DNA from: HXMU1420-2 sp040830545 | GTDB lineage: Bacteria; Pseudomonadota; Alphaproteobacteria; Rhodobacterales; Rhodobacteraceae | Reading direction: 5' to 3' | NCBI GenBank assembly: GCA_040830545.1 | Contig: JBFOMB010000081.1 | Coordinates: 1 to 12,229, forward strand | Length of the DNA: 12,229 bases | Shown here: piece by piece, positions 1 through 5,888 of the stretch | Layout: each line of letters begins with the position of its first letter | Numbering within the stretch: position 1 is the first letter of the stretch | Position numbers and translations under genes: made by a program | The notes under the pieces: generated by a model | Told to the model about the DNA's origin: nothing | Database searches by the model: none | Seen by the model: only the letters and a program-made list of their open reading frames with translations

Positions 1-441
1 AACTGCACGCTGGCCCCGATCTGGGTGCGCAAGACGCCCAAGAAAGAGGCCGAAGAGCGCGCGATGCATTTCCTGGAAAAGGTGAAAATCCCGGATCAGG
101 CGCTGAAATATCCCGGCCAGCTGTCCGGTGGTCAGCAGCAGCGTGTGGCGATTGCCCGCTCGCTCTGCATGATGCCGCGGATCATGTTGTTCGATGAACC
201 GACCTCGGCGCTGGACCCTGAGATGATCAAAGAGGTGCTCGACACGATGATCGAACTGGCCGAGGAAGGCATGACCATGCTGTGCGTGACGCACGAGATG
301 GGCTTTGCCCGTCAGGTCGCCAACCGCGTGATCTTTATGGATGCGGGTCAGATCGTGGAACAGAACGAACCGGAAGAGTTCTTCAACAACCCGCAGAGCG
401 AACGCACCAAGCTGTTCCTGAGCCAGATTCTGGGCCACTAA
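1..441 (+). CDS. bztD: Polar amino-acid ABC transporter ATP-binding subunit, BztD/AapP type (5' end outside window)
   Basis: This is the C-terminal part (146 residues visible) of the cytoplasmic ATPase that powers a periplasmic-binding-protein-dependent importer of glutamate, glutamine, aspartate or related amino acids. The open frame runs from base 1, so the gene starts upstream and the Walker A motif is outside the window. Visible in order are the ABC signature LSGGQQQRVAIARSL, the Walker B/D-loop stretch IMLFDEPTSALDPE, and the H-loop VTHEMGFA. The C-terminus resembles the PAAT family ATPases (GlnQ/AapP/BztD), including the ending LSQILGH. An internal GTG at base 25 could be mistaken for a start, but the frame is open before it and matches the family there (NCTLAPIW). 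It is the only plus-strand gene here, presumably the last gene of a bzt/aap operon to the left, and a strong terminator follows its TAA. The ABC ATPase call is near certain. The substrate, and therefore the symbol, is inferred. Confidence 0.93.
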   Translation, partial: NCTLAPIWVRKTPKKEAEERAMHFLEKVKIPDQALKYPGQLSGGQQQRVAIARSLCMMPRIMLFDEPTSALDPEMIKEVLDTMIELAEEGMTMLCVTHEMGFARQVANRVIFMDAGQIVEQNEPEEFFNNPQSERTKLFLSQILGH

Positions 442-458
442 AGCCTGACAGGATTGCA

Positions 459-488
459 AAAGGGCGGGGCTTCGGTCCCGCCCTTTCT
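459..488. terminator. Bidirectional intrinsic terminator between convergent genes
   Basis: A perfect 10-base stem (459-468 AAAGGGCGGG with 477-486 CCCGCCCTTT) encloses a loop closed by a C-UUCG-G tetraloop at 470-475, with a possible G-U pair at 469/476. It lies 18 bases past the TAA of the plus-strand ABC ATPase and touches the TAA (488-490) of the minus-strand SixA-like gene. The T/A-rich stem ends give a short U tract in both directions, so it probably ends transcription from both sides. Confidence 0.9.
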
Positions 489-985
489 TATTCCAGCAAC
501 TCGCGCGGAATGATGAAATCCAGCACTTCTCCTGTTTGCCACTGAACGTGCGCCCAGTCGTTGAACGGAAACCGGATCACCGTGGTTGCGCAAGTGGGAT
601 AGTCGTGGAACCGGGGGTGACTGGGGGGATTGCGGACAATTCGGCTGGCAAATCCCGCGATGCCGGGATTGTGGCCCAGCATCAGCACAGTAGGTTCTGT
701 CGCGCCGGACAGTTCAATCAGCATGTCATTGGGTTCAGCATGGTAAAGCGTGCGGTGAAAGCAAATCTTGTCGGCCTGCAACCCCATACGATCCCATGTC
801 TCGCGGGTGCGGGTTGCGGTAGAGCTCAGAACTTCATCCGGAAGGTGGTTGTGTTCACGCAGCCAACCGGCAATGGCTCGGGCTGATCTGCGTCCACGCT
901 TGTTCAGAGGGCGGTCATGATCGCTGAGCGCGGGGCTGTCCCAACTGGATTTGGCATGACGGGTCAGGATCAATACGCGGGTCAT
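488..985 (-). CDS. SixA-like histidine phosphatase family protein
   Basis: This 165-residue protein belongs to the histidine phosphatase (phosphoglycerate-mutase-like) superfamily, SixA-type short branch. SixA in E. coli removes phosphate from a histidine-containing phosphotransfer protein. In alphaproteobacteria the substrate of these homologues is generally not established. The catalytic RH pair is at residues 9-10 in the N-terminal strand LILTRHAKSSW. A conserved arginine-rich segment SSTATRTRETW follows around 54-64, and the second active-site histidine is His105 in LGHNPGI. The length is that of a complete single-domain SixA protein, and no signal peptide is seen. Its ATG overlaps the TGA of the upstream ferredoxin-like gene (bases 982-985), so the two are probably translationally coupled. 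Its TAA abuts the bidirectional terminator, making it the last gene of the argB unit. The family call is strong; the substrate is unknown. Confidence 0.9.
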   Translation of the reverse strand: MTRVLILTRHAKSSWDSPALSDHDRPLNKRGRRSARAIAGWLREHNHLPDEVLSSTATRTRETWDRMGLQADKICFHRTLYHAEPNDMLIELSGATEPTVLMLGHNPGIAGFASRIVRNPPSHPRFHDYPTCATTVIRFPFNDWAHVQWQTGEVLDFIIPRELLE

Positions 986-1668
986 GACGGGTGAAACGCT
1001 TTCATATGGTGGGCGGACTGCTCTGGGTCACGCTCGGCTCCCACGCTTAGGGGGCAGGCCAGACGGGCAAGGCAGCCGCCGGCCATGCAGGTTTGGCCCT
1101 CGGGTGTCGAGAGATGCCCGTGGCACGCCTCAACATCATAAAAGCTGTGCGTGTTCAGCGCACCGACCGGGCAAGTGGTTGCACAGGGCGCGGGGCAGCC
1201 TGTGCAAGGTGATGTGTTGCCGCCTTCCGGGATGTCGAATTCCCGCGCGAAATGCAGCGCTCCGCGGTATGAGATCATCATACCCACCGTATCATGCACC
1301 AAAGCGCCGACAGGGCTGCTAAAGGTACGACCGGATTTCAACGCCCAGTCGATAAAGGGTGCGTAAGGTGGTCCGCCGAAAGGAAAATAGGCCTGTGCGC
1401 CCAGATCATCTGCCATCTGCCCAATGACGCGACCGGACCAACGATCCACCGGGTCCGGCCCCGACCATTCTGCGGACGCTTTCAAGACGGGCCAGAAGGC
1501 CGCACCCGCACCCAGAAGCACCAGAGTTCCCCCGTCCAGCCCCTTGGCACCACTTTGTCGTGGATGTGTCGCGCCCATGACGATCAGGCCCGCTTGGTAC
1601 GCCGCGCGCATTACCCAGCCATAGCTGATTGCTGCCGCGTAAGAGGATGGTGGGGGATGTCCGTTCAT
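982..1668 (-). CDS. Ferredoxin-like iron-sulfur protein with eight C-terminal cysteines
   Basis: This 228-residue, probably cytoplasmic protein has a cysteine-rich C-terminal third. A CX2CX3CX3CP cluster motif (Cys155, 158, 162, 166, followed by VGAL) is ferredoxin-like, and four more cysteines follow at 182, 194, 199 and 205. This suggests two iron-sulfur clusters. The arrangement and the preceding SYRGALHF stretch recall the C-terminal iron-sulfur part of epoxyqueuosine reductase (QueG). The protein is much shorter than QueG, and I see no corresponding cobalamin-binding N-terminal domain. Rhodobacteraceae carry similar proteins labelled only 'ferredoxin', and I cannot assign a reaction. The start is supported by a good Shine-Dalgarno sequence (AGAGGAG) six bases or so before the ATG at 1668. 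The gene lies 19 bases after argB and overlaps the SixA-like gene by four bases (ATGA), so all three are probably cotranscribed. Confidence 0.85.
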   Translation of the reverse strand: MNGHPPPSSYAAAISYGWVMRAAYQAGLIVMGATHPRQSGAKGLDGGTLVLLGAGAAFWPVLKASAEWSGPDPVDRWSGRVIGQMADDLGAQAYFPFGGPPYAPFIDWALKSGRTFSSPVGALVHDTVGMMISYRGALHFAREFDIPEGGNTSPCTGCPAPCATTCPVGALNTHSFYDVEACHGHLSTPEGQTCMAGGCLARLACPLSVGAERDPEQSAHHMKAFHPS

Positions 1669-1687
1669 CGCTCCTCTGCGGGCTGCG

Positions 1688-2551
1688 TCAATCGGGGCGG
1701 ATCAGCGAACCGGCGACGTGTTCAGTGAACAGCTCCAACAATACTGCGTTGGGCGCACGTCCGTCCAGAATAACCACCGCGCGCACGCCGCTGTGCAGGG
1801 CATCCAGCGCCGTTTCGGTCTTGGGGATCATCCCGCCCGCAATTGTGCCGTCCATCGTCATTTCGCGGATCTGACCGGCCTTCAACTCGGTCACAACCTC
1901 ACCGCCCGCATTCTTGACGCCCGACACGTCTGTCAGCAGCAGCAGCCGGTCCGCCTTGAGCGCGGATGCGATGGCCCCGGCGGCGGTGTCGCCATTGATG
2001 TTGAAGGTCTCGCCGTTCTTGCCTGCCCCCAAGGGCGCAATCACTGGAATCACATCATGAGAGAACAAGTTGTGCAGGATGGCCGGGTTCATCTCGGACG
2101 GAGAGCCGACAAACCCAAGCGATGGATCGGCCTGATCACAGACAATAAGGTTAGCGTCCTTGCCAGACAGCCCCACAGCGCTACCGCCCTGAGCATTGAT
2201 TGCCTGCACGATGCGTTTGTTCACGAGGCCCGACAGCACCATCTCGACCACTTCAACGGTCGCTTTGTCAGTCACGCGCTTGCCGTTGACGAACTCGGAC
2301 TGGATATCCAACTGCTTCAGCATCGCGTTGATCATCGGCCCGCCACCATGCACGATCACCGGGTTTACGCCGACCTGCCGCATCAGAACGACATCTCGGG
2401 CAAAGCTCTCCATTGCCTCATCACTGCCCATGGCGTGACCGCCCAGCTTGATGACGACGATCGCGCCGTCATAGCGCTGCAGGTAAGGCAAGGCGCTGTT
2501 CAAAGTGGCGGCGGTGGCGATCCAGTCCCGGTTCATATCTCTTGTCTTCAT
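1688..2551 (-). CDS. argB: Acetylglutamate kinase
   Basis: ArgB phosphorylates N-acetyl-L-glutamate with ATP, the second step of arginine (ornithine) biosynthesis, in the cytoplasm. The 287-residue protein has the amino-acid-kinase fold signatures: KLGGHAMG at 35-42 (phosphate-binding lysine 35), VHGGGPMINAMLKQL from 67 (substrate-binding glycine loop), FNINGDTAAGAIA, LLLTDVSGVKN, and GGMIPKTETALDAL near the C-terminus. Length and motifs are complete. The ATG at 2551 is preceded by AGAGGGA at a somewhat long spacing. An in-frame ATG five codons later (2536) is an alternative start and would not change the domain. argB commonly sits in the yidC-engB neighbourhood in Rhodobacteraceae (recalled, not checked). 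Here two genes, one of them broken, stand between engB and argB. A 113-base gap with a candidate promoter suggests argB can be transcribed independently. The ferredoxin-like gene follows after 19 bases. Confidence 0.97.
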   Translation of the reverse strand: MKTRDMNRDWIATAATLNSALPYLQRYDGAIVVIKLGGHAMGSDEAMESFARDVVLMRQVGVNPVIVHGGGPMINAMLKQLDIQSEFVNGKRVTDKATVEVVEMVLSGLVNKRIVQAINAQGGSAVGLSGKDANLIVCDQADPSLGFVGSPSEMNPAILHNLFSHDVIPVIAPLGAGKNGETFNINGDTAAGAIASALKADRLLLLTDVSGVKNAGGEVVTELKAGQIREMTMDGTIAGGMIPKTETALDALHSGVRAVVILDGRAPNAVLLELFTEHVAGSLIRPD

Positions 2552-2574
2552 GGTTTCGGTCCCTCTGGCATCCC

Positions 2575-2603
2575 GTGTTAGGACCTTTGGGCGATGCTGC
2601 CAA
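2575..2603 (-). promoter_or_regulatory. Candidate sigma70-type promoter for argB
   Basis: Read on the minus strand, TTGGCA (2603-2598; 5 of 6 match to TTGACA) is followed after exactly 17 bases by TAACAC (2580-2575; 3 of 6 match to TATAAT), about 23 bases before the argB ATG. The -10 element is weak, as is frequent in alphaproteobacteria. A start site here would leave only a short leader. Supported by pattern only. Confidence 0.35.
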
Positions 2604-2633
2604 GAGCGGATAGTGGAAACAGCCGGGGCGAAG

Positions 2634-2665
2634 GGGCCGCACCAAAGCAGTGCGGCCCTGTTTTT
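2634..2665 (+). terminator. Terminator-like hairpin oriented against the flanking genes
   Basis: A perfect 9-base stem (GGGCCGCAC 2634-2642 with GTGCGGCCC 2650-2658, 7-base loop) is followed on the plus strand by TGTTTTT (2659-2665). That is the layout of an intrinsic terminator for plus-strand RNA. Both flanking genes (PepSY-TM and argB) are on the minus strand, where the stem is preceded by an A tract and followed by only CTT. It would therefore terminate sense transcripts poorly. It may stop antisense RNA leaving argB, or act as a 3'-end stabilising hairpin for the PepSY-TM message. Confidence 0.55.
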
Positions 2666-4068
2666 CAGGTCATCGCCCGTTTCATCGCCGGGATATTGCT
2701 GACCAGCAGAAGGTCAAAGACCAGCACGGCCAGCACGGTCAGCCCGACCAGCGGGAAAGCCATCGCTGTGAATAGACCGATCAGAACCGCACCTTTCCAC
2801 AGCGGCATCTCTGCGGGCATTGGAGGCGCGGCCAGTCGCACGGCACCCGTGGGCCGACGTTTGAACCACATCACCACGCCCGAGACGCAGACAAAGATGA
2901 CAGACAGGCAGAACACCACGTTCAGGACAAAGTTCCACAGGCCCACCAGACCCATGTGCAACGGAATTCCAACGGCCATGGCCTTACCCATTAGCGAGTA
3001 ATCCTCATACCGGACATCCGCTAGTATCTTGCCCGTGTACTGGTCGACATGGACCGTGCGGTCGTTCACCGGATCGGTTGAATCGCTGCTCATGCTGTCG
3101 CGGTTGAGGGTCCAGACACCGCTATCGCCGCTGGGATAGGCCACCCGGAACCGCCCCGACATATCCATCGTGGTGCCAAGCGCCACCAGCGCGTCGATAT
3201 CTACTGGCGTTCCCTGCGGTACGCCTTCAGACCCAACCTCGGAGCCCGAGGCAGGCATCGGCGTCTGCTCCAGCGCCCAGGGGACGTCGTTCTGGGAACC
3301 GTGGTTCATGCTGGCATGCAGGTCGTCCGACAGGGGAACGCTGTCCCATTTCTCGGACGGGAAACTGCTCCAAGCCTGTACGAACATGCCACCCCAGACC
3401 CCGGTCCAGGACATCCCCGAGATCAGAAACACAACCAGTAGCAGTGACATCCAGAACCCGATCACAGAGTGCAGTGATTTCCACAGGGTACGGCCTCGCG
3501 CCTTTAAATTGGGGATCAAAGCCGCCTTTATGTCCCCGCGCGGCCACCACATGTACAATCCTGTGAACACCAGCAGCAGTCCAAGCCCTGCGGCGATCTC
3601 AAGTATGCGGTCTCCGGTGGTGCCGATCAGCAATGTTGAATGGATGTTGTCTGCCAGATCGTACCAGCCCGCACGGCGGTCCCAGGTTTCAAGAACCTGA
3701 CCGGCCTAGGGATCGACTGCCACAAGACGCTGGCCCGCGTCGGTTTTGATACGGAACACGGTGGCCAGATCGGTGGCTTTCGGGCCGATCCACTCGACGA
3801 CGGTGCCCGGTACTTCGTCCAGTGCTACCTCGGCCTGCTGCGATACGGCTAGGGCGGTTCCCTGAACCTCGACCGCGATCTTTTCCCCATCGCGCCCGTC
3901 GACTTGGGTGATGAACATCATCATCAACCCCGTCACGGCCAGAATGATCATGAAGGGGATGACAAATATCCCCGCATAGAAGTGCCACCGCCAGGCAGCG
4001 AAATAAAATTTTTGCGCGGCAGTGTTTTGCGCCGGGGTGTCCCCCGTGAATTGGCTGTTCATTGCCAT
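2665..4068 (-). pseudogene. PepSY-associated transmembrane (PiuB-like) protein, interrupted by one in-frame TAG
   Basis: Read through one stop, this is a 467-codon PepSY-TM family membrane protein. Relatives are often tied to siderophore, iron or haem reduction and uptake. An N-terminal fragment (4068-3706, 120 residues) has WRWHFYAGIF followed by a membrane helix around 35-54. The downstream fragment (open from 3633) has helices around ILEIAAGLGLLLVFTGLYMWW, LHSVIGFWMSLLLVVFLISG, a long WNFVLNVVFCLSVIFVCVSG segment, and a C-terminal pair. The histidines typical of the family (WRWHFY, LHSVIG, PLHMGLVG) are present. Codon 121 is TAG, and the same frame continues without shift as AGQVLETWDRRAGWYDLADN, which is family-typical sequence. 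The expected text is VDPY(T/A)G, so Tyr to stop is likely. The ATG at 4068 has GGAGAA five bases upstream. The second fragment opens only with a TTG lacking a ribosome site, so it is unlikely to be expressed independently. Alternatives are readthrough or a base-call error. Confidence 0.85.
3706..3708 (-). other. In-frame amber (TAG) codon inside the PepSY-TM gene
   Basis: The minus strand reads GTC GAT CCC TAG GCC GGT CAG. The distance between the two open fragments is a multiple of three (4068 to 3633 is 435 bases), so there is no indel. The stop context TAG-G is not a recognised strong readthrough context. TAG ends none of the eleven intact or partial genes in the window. Confidence 0.9.
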
Positions 4069-4135
4069 TTTTGTTCTCCGGATTCGATAATTGCCCCGCG
4101 CATCGCCTGCGCAGGTCGCTTAGATGAGACGTGAA

Positions 4136-4504
4136 TCAGGAGAAGAAGGGTGGCGCCCGCGCATCATAGCGGGTGTGAAACCCGGCGCTGCGATGGGTGA
4201 AGTCTTGATGGACCCAGCGCGGCTGGATCGTAGCGCCATAGGGAACGATGCCGCCAATCAGCGGCAGATCGACATCGGCGGTCAGGCCAGCAAACGGGCA
4301 CATGGTTCGGGTGTCGGTATCCTCATGAACCGGATCGTCCGGATCCAGATTGACCCATTGCTCGACAATGCCGTCGCCGGTGCACAGCACCAGCAGCACT
4401 TTGCCGTCGTCGCCCATTGTTGGCATCCACCCCTGCGGGATCACACCGGTCGCCAAAAGCGCCAGTGTCGTCAGCAGCGTCAGGAGGCGGACGGGAAACC
4501 TCAT
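4136..4504 (-). CDS. Small DUF2946-like exported or membrane-anchored protein
   Basis: This 122-residue protein begins with a hydrophobic N-terminus after two arginines (MRFPVRLLTLLTTLALLATG), which could be a signal peptide or a single membrane anchor. It then has GWMP around 26-29, LCTGDG with Cys41, an acidic/His stretch (NLDPDDPVHEDTDT, about 52-65) and CPFAG with Cys69. The GWMP, LCTGDG and CPFAG elements resemble the uncharacterised DUF2946 family. Two spaced cysteines plus histidines could bind a metal, but that is inference. Its ATG overlaps the TGA of engB (4501-4504), so translation is probably coupled to that housekeeping gene. Downstream, after 67 bases, comes the PepSY-TM gene. 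A pairing of a small cysteine protein with a PepSY-TM protein would fit a metal-handling role, now possibly lost with the PepSY gene. Family membership is moderately sure; function is unknown. Confidence 0.8.
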   Translation of the reverse strand: MRFPVRLLTLLTTLALLATGVIPQGWMPTMGDDGKVLLVLCTGDGIVEQWVNLDPDDPVHEDTDTRTMCPFAGLTADVDLPLIGGIVPYGATIQPRWVHQDFTHRSAGFHTRYDARAPPFFS

Positions 4505-5154
4505 TCCAAGTGGGCGATGATCGAGCGCAGGGCCGGAATGCCGTCACCCTTCTCGGACGAGGTCAGGACGATTTCCGGGAACGCCGCGGGGTGTTTTGAC
4601 AGCGCTGCGCGCACTTGGTCCAGAACCTTGTCGCGGTCCTTGGCCTTGACCTTGTCGGCCTTGGTCAGAACGCATTGAAAGGTCACGGCGCTTGTGTCCA
4701 GCAGTTTCATGATTTCAGCATCCACGGGCTTTACCCCGTGGCGCGAGTCAATCAGGACAAAGGCCCGGCGCAGGGTTTGACGACCGCTCAGGTACTGTTT
4801 CAGCAGCCGCTGCCACTTTTCGACAACCTTAACCGGTGCGTTGGCGTAGCCATAACCCGGCAGGTCGACAAGATACAGTTCTGGCCCTTGGGTGAAAAAG
4901 TTGATCTCTTGCGTTCGGCCCGGCGTGTTCGATGCGCGTGCCAGCCCCTTGGTGCCCGTCAGGGCGTTGAGCAGGCTGGATTTGCCTACGTTCGAGCGAC
5001 CGGCAAAGCAAACCTCAAGCCGATCCGGTGCGGGCAGGCCGTTCATGGCCACCACACCTTTGACAAACTCGGATTCACCTGCGAACAGCTTTCGCCCGCG
5101 TTCCAGCGCGAACTCATCCGGGTTTTCGACCAGTGGAAAGGGGAGGGTGCTCAT
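4501..5154 (-). CDS. engB: Ribosome biogenesis GTP-binding protein YihA/YsxC (EngB)
   Basis: EngB is a TRAFAC-class GTPase needed for late assembly of the large ribosomal subunit. With the ATG at 5154 the protein has 217 residues, the usual length. GTPase motifs are complete: P-loop GRSNVGKSS at 52-60, the G2 region NTPGRTQEINFF at 76-87, G3 DLPGYGYA from 97, G4 TKAD at 164-167 and G5 TSSEKGDG near the end. An upstream in-frame start at 5235 exists but would add 27 residues of unrelated sequence lying within the MOSC gene. The 5154 start gives the conserved N-terminus and a 4-base ATGA overlap with the MOSC stop. The C-terminus overlaps the DUF2946-like start in the same way. It sits in a yidC-MOSC-engB operon that links membrane-protein insertion and ribosome assembly genes. 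Confidence 0.97.
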   Translation of the reverse strand: MSTLPFPLVENPDEFALERGRKLFAGESEFVKGVVAMNGLPAPDRLEVCFAGRSNVGKSSLLNALTGTKGLARASNTPGRTQEINFFTQGPELYLVDLPGYGYANAPVKVVEKWQRLLKQYLSGRQTLRRAFVLIDSRHGVKPVDAEIMKLLDTSAVTFQCVLTKADKVKAKDRDKVLDQVRAALSKHPAAFPEIVLTSSEKGDGIPALRSIIAHLE

Positions 5155-5888
5155 AGCAATTCTACCTTGTCGCCAACCGAGATTTCGCCGCCCTTTAGAA
5201 CCTCGGCATAGACACCGAAATCCTGATGACCCCACGTTTCAAGCGCGCCCAGCGTGTCGGCGTCGCGCTCACCTGTTTCCGGGTTGGCCGTTGTGGCCAT
5301 GCAGCGGGTGATGCGATCCCGTACGCGGAACACAGCCGCGCCGATCTGAACCTCACGGCCGATCCACTCGAATTCTTCCCAAAGTGGCGGGCCTTCGAAC
5401 CAGATGTTTCCCCGCCAGCGATGGATCGACAGGTCCTGGTCCAGTTTTTGCGCGACCGCACGATGGGTTGCCGTGTTGCACAGGCTGATCGAGGGGAAAT
5501 CACTGTCCGTCATGCCACGACCTGGAACCCGGATGACCCGCGCTGATGCGACCCGGTCTTCGGGCATCAGCGGTTTGACCCAGTCCAGAAACACCTGTTG
5601 CTCGGTGTCCGGGGCAAAGGTCAGATCAGGGCGGTTCGGGTGGGACAGTGTCAGCCGGTCTCCGTCAGACTGCGTTGATATTGCCATCAGCATCGGCGCT
5701 TTGGCCGCGCGGCTGAAATTGGCGCAGGGCACCCAGTCTGATCCGTCCGCTTTGGACGCCTCATGCGCGACCGCCCAAACGCGATCCCCGGGCATGGTCT
5801 GCCAGGGGTTCACTGTAACGGTCTGGACGGCTTCGCGACCATGGCTTTTGATCGGATGCCGCCAAAGCTGGGTGACGTCAGCGGTCAT
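5151..5888 (-). CDS. MOSC domain-containing protein
   Basis: This 245-residue protein has an N-terminal beta-barrel segment (from LWRHPIKSHGREAV, residues 8-21) followed by a MOSC (molybdenum cofactor sulfurase C-terminal) domain. The likely metal/sulfur-binding cysteine is Cys196 in ITRCMATTANPETGERD, the motif typical of the family. A conserved RWRGNIWFEG stretch lies at 157-166. MOSC proteins such as YiiM, YcbX and mARC bind molybdenum cofactor and reduce N-hydroxylated compounds or handle sulfur. The substrate of this subgroup is not known to me. The ATG at 5888 overlaps the yidC TGA and its own TGA overlaps the engB ATG, both as ATGA, so it is embedded in a translationally coupled chain. 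The family call is firm; the physiological role is open. Confidence 0.93.
   Translation of the reverse strand: MTADVTQLWRHPIKSHGREAVQTVTVNPWQTMPGDRVWAVAHEASKADGSDWVPCANFSRAAKAPMLMAISTQSDGDRLTLSHPNRPDLTFAPDTEQQVFLDWVKPLMPEDRVASARVIRVPGRGMTDSDFPSISLCNTATHRAVAQKLDQDLSIHRWRGNIWFEGPPLWEEFEWIGREVQIGAAVFRVRDRITRCMATTANPETGERDADTLGALETWGHQDFGVYAEVLKGGEISVGDKVELL

Noticed and set aside
1718..2581. A 287-codon plus-strand open frame across argB
   Set aside because: It is antisense to a complete, motif-rich argB and has no recognisable domain; it arises from high-GC codon bias. The same applies to other long plus-strand frames such as 3170-3700, 6875-7705 and 11583-12041.
2665..3633. An independent PepSY-TM protein starting at the TTG at 3633
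   Set aside because: There is no Shine-Dalgarno sequence, and family-typical sequence extends upstream in the same frame to the TAG.
4098..4115. Hairpin GCGCA-N5-TGCGC and overlapping palindrome CCTGCGCAGG upstream of the PepSY-TM gene
   Set aside because: The stem is short in GC-rich sequence and no U tract follows. I also looked for an iron-responsive TGA-N9-TCA type site and found only a TGA-N8-TCA, which does not fit.
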